A DNA stretch of 64,000 nucleotides from Cymbidium sinense (Eukaryota > Streptophyta > Magnoliopsida > Asparagales > Orchidaceae), in contig CM038215.1 of NCBI GenBank assembly GCA_021442155.1, positions 277,376,413-277,440,412 of the forward strand, given 5' to 3'. Below the pieces are notes generated by a model that saw only the letters and a list, made by a program, of their open reading frames with translations, was not told the DNA's origin and did not search any database. A program made the translations under genes and the position numbers. Below, in pieces: positions 34,411-47,700 of this stretch. Each line of letters begins with the position of its first letter. Positions within the stretch are counted from its first letter, which is position 1.

Positions 34411-35960
34411 TAAACCTCATTTATCATACCTAAATTTGTTAAATGAAGGTCCTCTTTCAAAAAATCAAAATCAAATTTACAATCAATAAAAACCCTTTCA
34501 AAGATTTTCAAAAAGCACATTTCTTAAAATAAAATCAATTAACCAACTCCATTTAGCATACCCAAATTTGTTAAATGTAGTTCCATTTTTAAAATCAAAA
34601 TAAAATAAAAATAAAAATCAACATATAATTGAACCTCACTTAACATACTCAAATTTGTTAAGTTAGAGTTCCCCTCTTTTCAAAAGCAATATCACAAACA
34701 AAGTCAAGATATATATTTTGAATCTCATTTGGCATACCCAAATTTTCCAAATGAGAGTTATATTTTCAAAAGCAACCACACATAAATAATTGAACTCCAT
34801 TTTGTATACCTAAAATTGCTAAGTGGAGTTCCCCTTTTCAAAACCAAAACAAATTAGATCCTTCTTAGCATACCCATAATTGCTAAGTAGAGTGCCTTCT
34901 TTCAAAATTATGAAACAATCAATGCACATTTGAATTCCATTTCACACATCCAAACTTGTCAAATGAGAATTCCCCTCTTTTAAAAAATCAAAACAAATTG
35001 AGTCGCTTAACATACCCACATTTGCTAAGTAGAGTTCTATTTTTCAAATCACAAACAAATTAAACACAATTGACTTCCATTTGACATACCCAAATTTATC
35101 AAATGAGAATATCCATTTTATAAAATCAAACAACATCATGAAAATTAAATTGAACTCCATTTGACATACCACATTTGTTAAATGAGAGTTCACCTATTTA
35201 AAAATGAAACAAATACCAAGTCATACATACTTAACATACCACATTTGTCAGGTAAGAATCCCACTTTTGAATTAAAATCAAACACATTTTTGGACCTTAC
35301 TCAACATACCACATTGGTTTAGTAAGAGCCCTATCTTTAAATCAAAGCAACAAACACAGTTGAGCCCTACTTAACATAACAAGTTGTTAAGTAAGGGTTT
35401 CACTTTTCAAATCAAAACAAAACATCAAATATTTTGTATCTTACTTAACGTACCATATTTATTAGGAAAGAATCTCACTTTCAAATATATTAAACACACT
35501 TGAGTCCTAACTAACATAACAAAGTTTTTAAGTAAGGGTCTCATTTTTCAAAATAAAATCAAAATACATCAAACACATTGGGATTCACTTAGCATACCTA
35601 AATTTGCTAAGTAAAGATCCCATTATCAAATCAAAACAAATCAAATACGTGATAAACAATCATCATAAACAACAAAGATATGTTCAAAAATGTTTTCAAA
35701 CATGTACTTGGATCTCTCTTAGCATACCCAAATTTGCTAAGTGAATGCTCCAAAATTAAAATCTCAAAATAAAAGATTAGCAAAATAAAATCATCTCTAG
35801 AAATCTCTCATAATGGAGGAGCCTCATTCAACATATCCTAAATTAGGATGAAAGTTCCAAAATTAATAAACCAATTCTTATGGAAAAGCTCTTCAAAATT
35901 CTAATTCTCTCCAAATTAATGAACCCTATTTAGCATACTTAAATTTGTTAAGTGTGGGTT
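34411..35960. repeat. Gypsy B leader: array of about 19 covarying hairpins
   Basis: This is the same array as in copies A and C, here in sense orientation. Units about 75 bases apart read like CATTTAGCATACCCAAATTTG followed by TTAAATG. One unit has changed both arms: CTCATTTGG (34724-34732) pairs with CCAAATGAG (34747-34755), against TTAGC/GCTAA in neighbours. Others use TTGACA with TATCAAATG (about 35077) and ACTTAACA with TTAAGT-type arms. The loop stays near TACCCAAATT. Confidence 0.85.
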
Positions 35961-36080
35961 CAAAATCTGGATTCAAATCAAAAATTTATGATTAAAGGCA
36001 AATATTAAGGTTAAAGTATGACTCAATTATATTTTCACATATATCGAGCAATTAATTAAGCTCAATCTTCGACAGTTTCC

Positions 36081-39000
36081 ATGGCTCTAGCAAGTTTATT
36101 TTCACTTTCCCTCTAGTGTAGACTTAGCCTCCGATTAGGCCAATCTCACCATGATTGAGGCCACCCACTTGATTTTCTTTGGTTGTGGCTTTGAGGGGGG
36201 TTAGAATTACATTTTAGGGGGCAACCCTCACAACTATTAATAGGGAGGAGGTGGTAGGGCAGTTGCCACTCCTCCACTTTGATGTTGAGTCTGACCCTGA
36301 GTTTCCCTTTTTGAGGAAGAAGGCTATGGAGGTCCCCATACCGTAGTGCCAAGTTCGGCCTACTGTTGTTCCTACGGCTATGAGCTATTACCTCTTCCTC
36401 TCAAAGGGAAGAGTATCTTATCATCCGAGATATTCTCCCTATCTTCAAGGCGGTTCTAGCTTAACATACTGCTCTCCCACACCCAACATCGCAAAAAAAA
36501 TAGGAAGATGCGGCACCAAGAGAGAGTGGCTAGGGAGGTAGACACTACATCATATATTGCAGAGGAGGGTTCTCCTCAAGCGGTCTCCCCTTTCTTGGGT
36601 GGTAGTAGATTCCACCCACTCTTCAGTTTAGATGAATAGGAGGATGGAAGAAATATTGCTACATCTCCTCCACCACCAACTTACTATGAGGTACCATAAA
36701 AGGAAGAAACTCTATGCTAGCCTGAACAGTTCTTCACCAGTGAGCCTATGGACACTCAGAGTCTGGTGCATTATTTGATCTGAGGTCTGTGATCCCCAGG
36801 ATCATCAGTTCCTAGATCATTGAGAGAGGGCCACCAAGGCCAAAGTTGTAGCCCTTATAGGCAGTAGGAAGAGATGAAGGTATGCTAGGCAGTCGGTGGC
36901 CTCTACCCTTGTTGACTTCTCTGATCATCGGGCCACCAGGCCGATCACATTGACTGTATAGTACTCACCGACACCACCAACCATCGATGGATAGCTCCAA
37001 TGAAAGGGCAATCGATGTTACCTCCATCACACCACTCTATTCCCCATCCACCATTACTAGTCCAGGTCCCTCCTTCAACTATTCCTACCAAGGTTCAGAG
37101 ATCTACATCCAGGGAGAGGAAGTCCCCATTGGTGATCTAGCTACCGCCTAAAGATCTCACTCCATCTACTTCACCTACTGAGGTGAGGTCGAGTTCTCCC
37201 ATTTGACCTCCCACTTTAGTTGTGGTGAAGGAGTGGAGACCCAAAGTCACCGTGGTCATGCCACCCCCACAACCACAGTAGCCACGGTAGTCACCACCAA
37301 CAACATTGACAGTAGCAGAGGATGGAAGGGACATCAGTATAGTTCCCATGGTAGTCGATCCTCTTAGTGAGGGTGTCACATTAGTAGGCAGCATCCATTG
37401 CATAGATTCAGATGAGCATAGTTGCACAGTTGGCCATTAGTCTTTATTCGACGCATGTAGAAGATCGTTCAATAGATGAAATCTTAGAGGACTACTTTAC
37501 TAAGAAGAGATGACTTCTATGTAAAGATCATTCAGATTCAGAGGAGGGGAAGTTCACTTTTTACCTTGATAAGGATTATCTTCTAGAGGATTCAGCCAAA
37601 GTCCATATGGTAGATACTCGAAGCTCCCTCCACTGAGACCATCAAAGCCAAGAAGGTGTTCTGGTTGAAGAAGATGATGCCGTCCATTCAACCCAACACC
37701 TCCTCCGACAGCTTAGGCAGAAGGATGATTAAATACACATAATGGAGAAGAAGGTTGAGGATTTGTTAGTGACATTACTAGCACTTGAGAATGAGCTCCC
37801 ATTTTATGGAGGTGAGCAACTGAGCTTCTACATGTCTTAAAACCCCCCAAGAGTACCTCTCTTGTAGATCAGGACAGTGGTAGCCTACATAGAAATGTCA
37901 TAGATAATACCTTCATGTAGAGAGACATCAAACAAATGGTGGAGGAAGTGAGATAAGCATTGGCCCAAGTCCTCATTCCTCATTCCAAAGGGTAGACCAC
38001 CTAGAGGAATTTGTTCGATCCCAAAACTTTTGTGCTACCTTCTTTCAAGATTTTTAATGGCAGTGGGAACCCTCGGCAGCATATAGCATACTTTAGAGCC
38101 AGCTGTTGCAATGTCCGTGGTAGCAATGCACTTCTCTTTCACTAATTTGTTAATAGTCTTTTAGGGATTGCATTCGATTCGTACACTGAACTGTCCAATG
38201 GTTCGATAAAGATATTTGTTGAGTTGGGACAACTTTTCATTAAGAGATTTTCTAGAGCTCAATAAAGGGTGACAGTGGGCTATCTCATTCTAGCACAATA
38301 AAACCCTGGTGAGACCCTTATTGATTATATTCTTAGGTGGAAAAACTTGAATATGAAATAAGAACCACAGCTATCCAAACAACACGACATAGAGATTCTT
38401 CTTAAGAATATTCATGGCTCAGTTGCTGTTATGCTCAAAGGATTTACTATCAAAACCTTTGAGAAGTTAATCAACAAAGTGGCTAGTCTATAAGGAGAAG
38501 ACAAATAGTTACTTTTCTAAGACTAGTCATCCAAGCCTAAACTGAAGAAAGCTTTTAAAAAGAAGCTAGTGGCAGTGGCATCAGTTGACAGGGGGAAGCA
38601 GCCACTTAGTGTTTAGTTTGAGAGACCTAGAGCTCAGCAGCCGTCACATCCACCACCTCTACCACCACTTCGATCATCATACCGGCCACCACAGTCACTT
38701 CAATGGCCATTACAACCACCTCCTCAATAGTATACCCAACAGCTGAACTCCTATCCACCGTCAGGTAGCTATTACCCACTTACTCTTCTGGACAAACTAA
38801 ATAAGACATATTCATTCAAGAGGGCGGTAGTCAAGAAAATCTTTAAAAACCTCTTAATGAAGCCTAATTTCTAGCTACTATATAATAAGCTAGAGGAAGT
38901 GGGCAAGAGAAATGATTCTAACTTTTCCACGACCACCACATGTTAGGCCATGTCTTAGAGGACTGTGTCACCTTCAAGGATTGGCTTGAGCATAGCCATA

Positions 39001-39590
39001 AGTTGGGTGCCATAATATTTACCATGGATTACTTATTAGAACAACCATCTAGTTTTATTAGGGTAATCTTTGGGGATACATGTGATCCTCTCAAGACAAA
39101 ATAATGTTGGGATATTTTCTTATCTTAAACCTCTAAAAAGATTATTTCTAAGATCAAGAAACTCTCCTTGTAGGTGCCTAAGACAGCTCAAACCACCAAC
39201 ATTAAGGAAGGTTTGCAGGTTGACAAAGACAACTTGAGAAAAGTGGGAGCTCAGCAGCAACAATAGTCCACACTTTCTTGGGATAGTTCAGTAGTGTAAC
39301 CACCAATCAAGTCTAGTATTCCCTCCACCATTGCAGTTACTTCATCCATTTCTTCTTTTGACAAGACTATCATATTAGCAGACAAGGGCACTAAAACCTT
39401 TACCCCACTTACTTTAATTGATTCTATTATATACCTCCACCTAAAAAGAAATCAATGAATAAAATAGATTCCACTTACATTTTGTCCATTTATGATGCTC
39501 TTTATTTTATTCTTATTGAAAGCTCTCCAAGTCTAAAAATAATTATAGCTCTAATATTTTGATCATTTCTCTTCTAATCCAATCAAACTT
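36081..39590 (+). pseudogene. Gypsy B gag
   Basis: It starts at ATG 36081, the position conserved in A and C. The first 1.3 kb has no recognised domain; FPFLRKKAMEVPIP near 36310 corresponds to the conserved segment in C. A Leu/Lys-rich probable coiled coil (MEKKVEDLLVTLLALENEL) lies near 37740-37800. The retrotransposon-gag core spans about 38030-38510: RQHIAYFRASC, SIKIFVELGQLFIKRFSRAQ and ETLIDYILRWKNLNMK are typical. A knuckle-like motif with HHMLGHVLEDC is at about 38934-38975. Stops, several at CAA/CAG-type positions, interrupt it. Confidence 0.75.
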
Positions 39591-40570
39591 TCCTTTTCTA
39601 AATCAATCGGGTTCAACCATTGAGATTGACTTGGAGTCAACCGAAGCATCCCCATAGGAGAAGTCGTAGGTATACTCGATGAGCAGGAAGAACTTTTTTC
39701 CAACCTGCCACATGAGGACTCTAAAGTCAGCCTATGCAGTGGTAAAGTTTTACTCCTAGGGTAGCACTTTAGGATAAGGGTAAGCAATTCATTGCTTCTA
39801 GTGAGCAGATAGCCCCTCCATAGGACTCTCCACCACTGATATGCTAGCAGGGACTAGCGAGTTGATTACAATATTCTAGCTCACCTTAAAAGTTCTGCTA
39901 AGCTAAGCATATATGTCGCCCTCTTATCTAAAGAGATGAGAGAATCTCTAATAAAAGTTTTTCTTGATCCAGAGATATGCTTAGCTCAGTTGATCGCTAC
40001 TGTAGAAGAGGTTTACTATTCATAGGACGTCCCTAGAGTCACTTTTAGTGATGAAGACTTGCTTTTAGGGATGATCAGACAGAACCATCACCTTTGTATC
40101 ACAGTGGAAATGGGCAGATTTAGGCTATCCAGAGTGTTGCTTGACCCAGGTACAGTAGTCAACATTATGAGTCTAAAGATCCTTGCCAACTTGAGGATTG
40201 ACATCTTTAAACTCAATTCATAGAGGATGATATTGAAAGGATTCTGAGAAAGGAGAGAGGATTTAGGCTCCATAGCCAATGGAGATTGATGAGTGGAAGA
40301 CTGAAGCTAAGTTTTACATTATAGATTCAGATACATCTTTCAATGCTTTGCTAAGGAGATCGTGGATACATGAGAACAACATGGTCACATCCTCTTTACA
40401 CCAGTGCATCATTTTCATGAGAGGTGGGATCGATCGTGCCAAAGGAGATCTCAAGCCATTTACAGTTCAAGAGGTCAGCATATATGAGGATGTGGCCTAC
40501 TACCTCCCTCAAGATCAACAAGTCTATTCTTGTGAACTTAGCCAAAGCTCAAAAATAAAAGAAAAATAAA
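39591..40570 (+). pseudogene. Gypsy B aspartic protease
   Basis: The sequence before it has SLCSGKVLL near 39735, matching the pre-protease phrase in A and C. The protease active site reads LLDPGTVVNIM with the catalytic aspartate at 40143-40145. The C-terminal half (40279-40569) is open and contains FYIIDSDTSFNALLRRSWIH, the usual end of plant Tat-type proteases. One frame break separates the two halves near 40260. Confidence 0.85.
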
Positions 40571-41409
40571 ATGAAAAAGAAAACAAGATTAAAAATAAAA
40601 GGGAGAGAAAAATAGACTTGTAGGAGGAACTAGAGCCTGAGATTAAGTTCCACCCATAGTTCGTTACTTCATTCGAACATATGGGTAGGATGACCCGACC
40701 TCCACCAGGCCAAGGAAGAGGAAGATCCAGAGGCAGCCCTAGGGATGGAAGACCTCCTTATTGGCCACCTAAAAAGAGATATTCCTTAGCTACAAGGAGT
40801 ACACATGCTATCCATATAAACTTAGAATCTAGTTCATAGGATGAGTCTTATATGGTTAGCACACCAGCCATCTCTTCTCAATAGCAAATTTCTTTTGAGG
40901 TGACACTTGACCTAGGCAGTGATGAAGACTGAGCTCTAAAAAAAGCATGATTGTATCTAAGTCTATATGTGAATTAGTCAAGAATTAATTAGGAACCTTA
41001 GCTCTAACCCCACTTTTCTCACAAAAGTTAAGGGTTTGGTAATTAAGCCCCAAAGTCATCCATGATGTGAAGACTCGAGATTCTATATGGGAGCATCATC
41101 CTCAAGTCAATAAGTTGATGTATAACTTAAGGATGATTCATATAAAGATTTAATATAATTTCCTTTTGATTGGTACTCACCTTATGTTCTTAATTTAGCA
41201 AAGAAGGGATAAATCCCACATACTTGGTCCAAACACAGGCTAGATTACTTCAAGAGGTTATGGGATAACAAATGCAGACATTCTCAATCAAGACAAGGAG
41301 TAGGATTTGGTACAGGGGTCCAATCAATAATTAAAATTACTACCTAGTCATCACCAATCATTTGGAATGATAGGATCTTTTCAAATAACACTAACACTTA
41401 TGAGGAGGA
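40571..41409 (+). pseudogene. Gypsy B protease-RT linker with basic RG patch
   Basis: A Lys/Glu-coding A-rich tract (40555-40620) is followed by MGRMTRPPPGQGRGRSRG at 40681, nearly identical to copy A. The rest is poorly conserved and full of stops. No domain is recognised. It may tether RNA or act as a spacer; an Ogre-type intron here is possible but not shown. Confidence 0.55.
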
Positions 41410-42800
41410 GTGCTTAAAACTTCAGATGATTTTCTAAGTAAGGATAGACCACCAGAGTTTGAAGAAGAAATCAAATCAACCATTGATGAAGTCAAAAAAA
41501 TCAACTTAGGGACTGAAGAAGATCTATGCCCAACATACATCAATTCTTTATTGAACCAAACTGAAACTAATGACTTAGTTAAGCTATTGAATGAGTTTAA
41601 GGACTACTTTGCATGGAGTTATGAAGAGATGAGTAGTTTATCTCCTGATGTAGCAATCCACAAACTAGCAATCAAGCCTAGCACTAACCTTATCAAGTAA
41701 GCTCCTAGACGCATGCGATTAGACATCGAACAACAGGTCATTTTTGAAGTCAAGAAATCGATCCATTCTAGTGTCATCATAAAAGAAAAATGCCCTACCT
41801 GTTTGGCCAGTGTTGTCCCAGTTAAGAAGAAGAAGGGCCAAATTCACATATGCGTTGACTTTAGAGACTTAAATAAGGCATGTCCAAAAAATGAATTTTC
41901 ACTACCAATCCCAGAGCTGATGGTGGACATTACCTCATCTCATGCAATCTTCTTTTTCATGGATGGCTCATCTAGCTACAATAAAATTAAGATGGCCAAT
42001 GAAGATGAAAAAAATACTACTTTTTGAACCTCGATCAAAATTTATTATTATAAGGTCATGACTTTCTTTAAAAAAGCGGTGCCACATGAGGCCTATGACT
42101 TGAATCTTCAATGAACTCATTCATCAGTCATGTGTTATGTCGATGATCTTGTAGTCAAAAGTAAAGAAAAGAAGTCCACCTTTTAACTTGAGAGTAGTTT
42201 TTGAACGATTAAGATAATTTAACCTCAAAATGAACCCCCTGAAGTGTGCATTCGAAGTAGCTTTAAAGAAGTTCCTTAGGTTTATTATCTAACTCCGAGG
42301 AATCGAGATCAATTTGATGAAGATCAAAGGGATACTAGAAATGCCACCACCTAAAAGTCTAACTCAACTTAGATCATTTCAAGGGTGGTTAGCATATCTA
42401 AGATGCTTCATATCCAACCTATCAAGAAGGTTCCATCCATTTTCAACACTTATCAAAAAGGACACTAAGTTCAACTGGGATGATAAGTGCTAGCATGCCT
42501 TTGAAGACATCAAGCACTACCTGAAGATGCTGCCAGTTCTAGCAGACTCTGCCCCTGGCAAGCCACTCATTCTCTACACTACTACATTAGATGACTCCTT
42601 TGGCACTTTGTTGGCCCAAGCCAATGATGATGGGAAAGAGAATGCTCTCTATTATCTCAACCATCATCTAATCCCTACTGAAGCCAATTATCCACCCATT
42701 GGGAAACATTTCTTAGCTTTAATCTTTACATCCCAAAAGCTACGTCATTATATACTTTCTCAAAAAGTGAAGTTGATCTTCAGAGTCAATCTACTGTAGT
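41410..42800 (+). pseudogene. Gypsy B reverse transcriptase and start of RNase H
   Basis: The pre-RT segment (INLGTEEDLCPTYINSLL, FAWSYEEMSSLSPDVA) leads into the palm: VPVKKKKGQIHICVDFRDLN near 41820 and FFFMDGSSSYNKIKMA near 41950. The active site CYVDDLVV is intact at 42133 onward, with YVDD at 42136-42147. The thumb and connection (NLKMNPLKCAF, PPPKSLTQLRSFQGWLAYL) follow in shifted frames. At 42527-42799 the RNase H-like start reads KPLILYTTTLDDSFGTLLAQ and ALYYLNHHLIPTEANYPPI. Frameshifts occur near 42030, 42180 and 42480. Confidence 0.87.
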
Positions 42801-43660
42801 ATCTCATGACACGGCCGATGCTACCCAAATGGTTGGCACGATGGTCCATGATTCACTCATAGTTTGACATTACTTTTGTACCCCTCCGTGCAGTGAAAGG
42901 ACAAGCATTGGCGGACTTCTTAGTAGCACACCCACTTCCTTCTGATATTCACTTAATGATGATCTCCCCGATGAACAAATCATGAACTTGGGAGACACTA
43001 GAAATCACTGATGAAAATTGTATTTTAATGGTGCGCCTCTCAAAAGTAGAAAAATCACAATCTACTCTTCTAGGAAAGTCGTAGGAATAGTCCTTCTAAC
43101 TCCAAACGTGATGTGATGAGATTCTCATACCATTTATCCAATCTTTGCACCAACAACGGTATGAGGCTTTGAGCCTAGAGTTAGTAATCATGCTATGCAT
43201 CTAGACCATCAACATCTTTGGGGATTCTGGTCATCAACCAAATCATTGGGTCCTACAAGGTTCTTAAGCCTAAGCTCCATCATTATCACAAGTACACCAT
43301 GGAGATGTTAGTCCAAATCCTATAGGTTACCATATATAGGATCCCTCGAGGAGAGAATGTAGTAGTGGTTTCACTAGCAAAGCTTGCCAAAGAGTTGGCA
43401 TGCACGGATGATGAGTCTATATCAATAAAAATTCAAAAAAGGCAAGTCTTATCTTTTATTGATTCTAAGTTCATCAAGATATTCTCTCTTGAAGGGGAGG
43501 TTGCCATTGCCAAAAAGGACGAGTAGCTAGATTGGAGGCAATAATTCATGGACTATCTAACTAAAGGGAAACTACCTCAAGAGAAGTCACAAGCCCATCA
43601 GATGAAGTAGAGAGCTCTTTTCTATGCTCTCATCAATGGAGCCTTATACCGGTGGTCCTT
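42801..43660 (+). pseudogene. Gypsy B second RNase H region and spacer
   Basis: VKGQALADFLVAHPL at about 42895-42940 marks the connection to the second, Tat-type RNase H domain (Tat elements carry an extra RNase H). The following region is badly shifted. Recognisable pieces are a C-terminal stretch matching copy C at 53252-53614 (QRQVLS and EGEVAIAKK-type phrases near 43440-43520). It is inactive. Confidence 0.65.
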
Positions 43661-44774
43661 TGATCATAAGTGATTATGTTGTTTAGACAAGCATGAAGCC
43701 CATAAAATTGTGACCAAGGTACACCCAGGATTATACGGAGCTCACCAATCTGGTTCAATGATGAATACTAAGATCAAGAGACTGGGGTACTACTAGCCTA
43801 TGATGATTACCGACTGCATGGATGCAGCCAAGTGTTGTCACCAATGTTAGGACCATGGAGTGGTCCTACACTAACCACCCAACATTCTACATCCAACATT
43901 GGCCTCTTAGCCATTTGAGTACTGATATTGTGGGTTTGATCGATCCTCCTTCTTCCAAAATTCATTGATTCATCCTTTACTAATTACTTTCCAAGTGGGC
44001 AAAGGTGATACCTCGTGGAGGTCAAAGCCCAAAGATGTGCTCAGTTTTTAGGAACCATATCATATATAGGTTCGGGGTGCCTCAATGAATTATATCTGAT
44101 AATGGTACTGCATTCAAGAGCACCAAGATCAACAAATTCTCTTGGTGATACAACAAAGATTGGAGATACTCTATCTATTTCCCACGAGCTAATGGTCTAG
44201 TAGAAGCTCTTAACAAAACTCTCATTCAGATACTCAAGAAGACACTTTCGATGATAACAAGTGATAATGGCATGAGTAGTTAGTTGAAGATTTATGGGCT
44301 TATCACCACCTATAGAACTCAATCCACTCCTTTCTCCTTAGTGTATGGGTCTAAAGTCGTTCTACCATTAAAATTTCAACTCCCATCACTAAGGATAGCT
44401 GTGGGTAGCAAGACCACGACAAAACAGAAATTCCAAGTTGTGGTTAGAAGAGCTCGAAGGTTTGGAGGAGAGATGCTTATGAGCATGCCAGAACCTCGAG
44501 TTGTACAAGGCCAAAATAATTCAAGCTCACAATAAGTTGATCCACCTTAGAGCTTTTCAAGTAGGAGAGCTTGTTTTAGTTCTAAGGAGACTATTGCCGT
44601 AAGATGGGATGGCACATTTGAACCCACTTGGGAAGGCCCTTTTTCAGAGAAGGCCTACAAAGAGGATCTTATCAACTCATCAACCATAAAGGAGAGCACC
44701 TAATGCTTATCAATGGGCTCTACTTAGAGAAGTATACCCATAAAAGAATGTTTGAAAGTAATTATCATCAATGA
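43661..44774 (+). pseudogene. Gypsy B integrase
   Basis: The zinc-binding start has HEAHKIVTKVHPGLYGAHQS (about 43690-43750) and a C-x2-C remnant (CCHQC). The core keeps LSTDIVGLIDPP (first aspartate, about 43920) and RFGVPQ with IISDNGTAFKS (second aspartate, about 44070-44115) in another frame. The segment with the catalytic glutamate reads ANGLVEALNKTLIQILKK near 44190-44240. A later open stretch at 44284-44400 reads YRTQSTPFSLVYG. The C-terminus ends HKRMFESNYHQ before TGA 44772-44774. Multiple frame changes. Confidence 0.82.
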
Positions 44775-47700
44775 AAATTCCATTTCAAATTAAATCTCTT
44801 CAAATGAATTTTCATCAGAATCGCCACAATGCATTTAAGAAAGGTGTAAGAGAATCCAAGTGGCATCCTATCCTTCATCAACATAAACACAAACTACACA
44901 CAATTATCTATTGGTACGATAAGTGTAAGAGAACCCAAGAGGCATCCTATTTTGACTAGCATAATTAAATTAGGTTTAGGAGAACCCAAGCGACATCCTT
45001 TCTTGGTGGAGTCACATTGCCTCTCTAGCACCATTTCATCCATTCTTTAATGTTTTTTAGGATAGGTGTAAGAGAACCCAAGTGGCATCCTATCCATTCT
45101 TTCATAACATAAACACACATACACATCCATTATCTCAGGCAATTTTGATGTGGGATTATGCCCCTGCGGTACTTAATAATTAGCTTCTTCAAGTCGAGCT
45201 GACGTGTTACCCTATTAGTGCATCACCCAGTGGTCCCTTGTTCAGGAAGATGTAGGTCTGCTATGCTTTCTTTTATGATTTGACTGTTGTACAGTGATGA
45301 GTGCCTTGTTAGCATGGTAGACCTCGTGGTTGGTAAGCTACCCTCACATTGGATTCATTTAAGAGGATGTAAGTCTACTACACCTTCTTAAACTAGCCAT
45401 CGTGAACCAAGACTTGGGTAGAGGATTAGGGTAAGTCCCGCAGTAGCTCCTTTCCTTCTGACTACTTCAAGTCTGGGTCCAGTCCTTTTTTGTGACTCCC
45501 TACTTAGTAGTCACCCTTAGGTCGAGTTTGATCTGTTATTCCATCAATGGGTCACCCCAATGGTTGGTCCCTACTTTAGAAGATGTAAGTCTACTACGCT
45601 TTCTTTCTAAGTACAACCGTTGCAATACGACGCAGTCATATCATATAGCACATGTTGAGCCAATGACTCTTGGTGAGATCATAGCGCCATTCATAGAATA
45701 ATTTCATCAACTCTTAAGCATGTTTTAAGATAGGTTTAAGAAAACCCGAGTGGCATCTTATCCTCCCCCTAACACAAATATATAAACAAACACATATCTT
45801 TTGTCTCAAGCTATTTTAATGTTGGAGAAAGCCCCCTGTGGTACTCAATCACTAGCTACTCTAGGTCAGGTTGACATGCTTACTTGCTAGTCTATGACCC
45901 CGCACTTTTTTCCTGACTCGACCATTGTAAACTGACGAGTGACTTATTAGTTTTGTAGATCTCATTGCATAGCCAGTAAGCTACCTCATGTTGACTTTGT
46001 TTAAGAAGATGTAAGCTTACACACATTCTTCTTGAACTAGCCATCATGCACTGACTATGTCGAGTATATTTGAGGTTTAGGATAAGTCTCCGAATGGATC
46101 CTTTTCTCTTGACTACTTTTGAGTTGATATAAGTCCCCTCAGCGGCATTCACTCAATAGTCTCCCTAGGTTGGATAGCACCGATCGAGTTGAAAATAGAC
46201 TATCTTGGTAATCAATTCTATTGTAGGAAGATGTGAGTCCCCGATGCTTTCTTCCTAGGTTGATTGTAGAAAATTGATGAGCACCTTAGGTTGGTTGATG
46301 TTCACTATGCTGATAGTGACTCACTCGATGGATACGCCACTCCTGGTAGATATGAGTCCCCTTGCTTTCTCCTTAAGTTGACCACTGAATACTTATAGAT
46401 ATCATATTCTTTATGGGTTTCAGATAAAGCCCTTAGTGGCCCCTTCCCTGTGGGCACACTACTTGGATTACATCCTTTGCAACCCTATTTAGACAATACC
46501 TAGGCTACTCTTGGATTGGACAGTCCCCCTTTTCTAGTAGTCACCCCTACGGTTGAAGAATTTGTTTAGCGGATGCACAAATTCTCCATTGGACCGGTAA
46601 ATCTGAGATAGGTCTAGATTGATATAAGCTCATTCTCAGTATGATCCTTAGAAAACCAACAGGGTCCATGATAAATAAACCAAACAAACAAATTTATTCG
46701 CTTATGGATTAGGAATTCAAACCCCCAGTGGCCCCTTTCCCAAGCAGCCATCCTATCTTTAGGGAAGTGTCAGCAAAACTCTCTATAGGAATTGCCTGAC
46801 TAATCTTGCATTGAGATAAGTTCACGGGTCAACACTCTCTAGTCACCCTCGGGTTTAATTTATTTTGCCACAAACAGGTTACTCCAATGGTCATTTTGCT
46901 CTGGAAGATGTAAGTCTACTATGCATTCTTTCTAGCTTGACTACCATAAACTAATGCGCAGCCCTAGGTCAGGTTGACATGTTACCTTGCTAATGTGTTG
47001 CCTAGTGGTCCTTTATTCAGGAAGATATGAGTCCTCGAGCTTTCTTCCCTGAATCGGTCGCTATAAACTGAAAGGCACCCTTCTGGTTGGTTAGTTCTAC
47101 CCCACGACCGGTAGACTATCCCTTTGGATTAATAAATCTAAGATAGGTCTAGGGTGATAATATCCCCTTCTTGGTGGATCTATCATAAACTGAAGGGATC
47201 CATCGAAGTAAAATAAATGAAATTAAAATAAAATGCAATTCAATTAAAATAAAATTAATTTTGACTATCTTTGAGCTGATTTAAATCCCCTAGTGGCATT
47301 CACTCAGTAGTCAGCCTAAGGTTGGGTCTGATTCATTGCATTACCAACAGATCAACCCAATGATTGATCCCTACTTTGGAAGATGTACGTCTGCTACACT
47401 TTCTTCCTATTACGGTTGCTGCTCACCGAAAGGCAACCCCTTTGGTTGGATAGTCCTACTATATGGTTAGTAGACTACCTATTTGGATTGGTAACTTTGA
47501 AGTAGGCCAACGCTGACATGGTCCCCACTCAGTGCGGTCCATCGCAAACTTACAAGGTCCATTTCAAAATTCAAAATTTAAAATCAAACAATTCCAACCA
47601 ACCTCCTAGTGGACTCAAATTAAACAATCAAATCAACCAGCCTTCTCTCAAGATGCAAATCTTTCCAATTTCCCTGGATTACAAATTCTATGGATTTCAC

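Noticed and set aside
36146..36352. Open frame on - in gypsy B gag start
   Set aside because: It lies antisense to the conserved gag N-terminal segment and has no family match.
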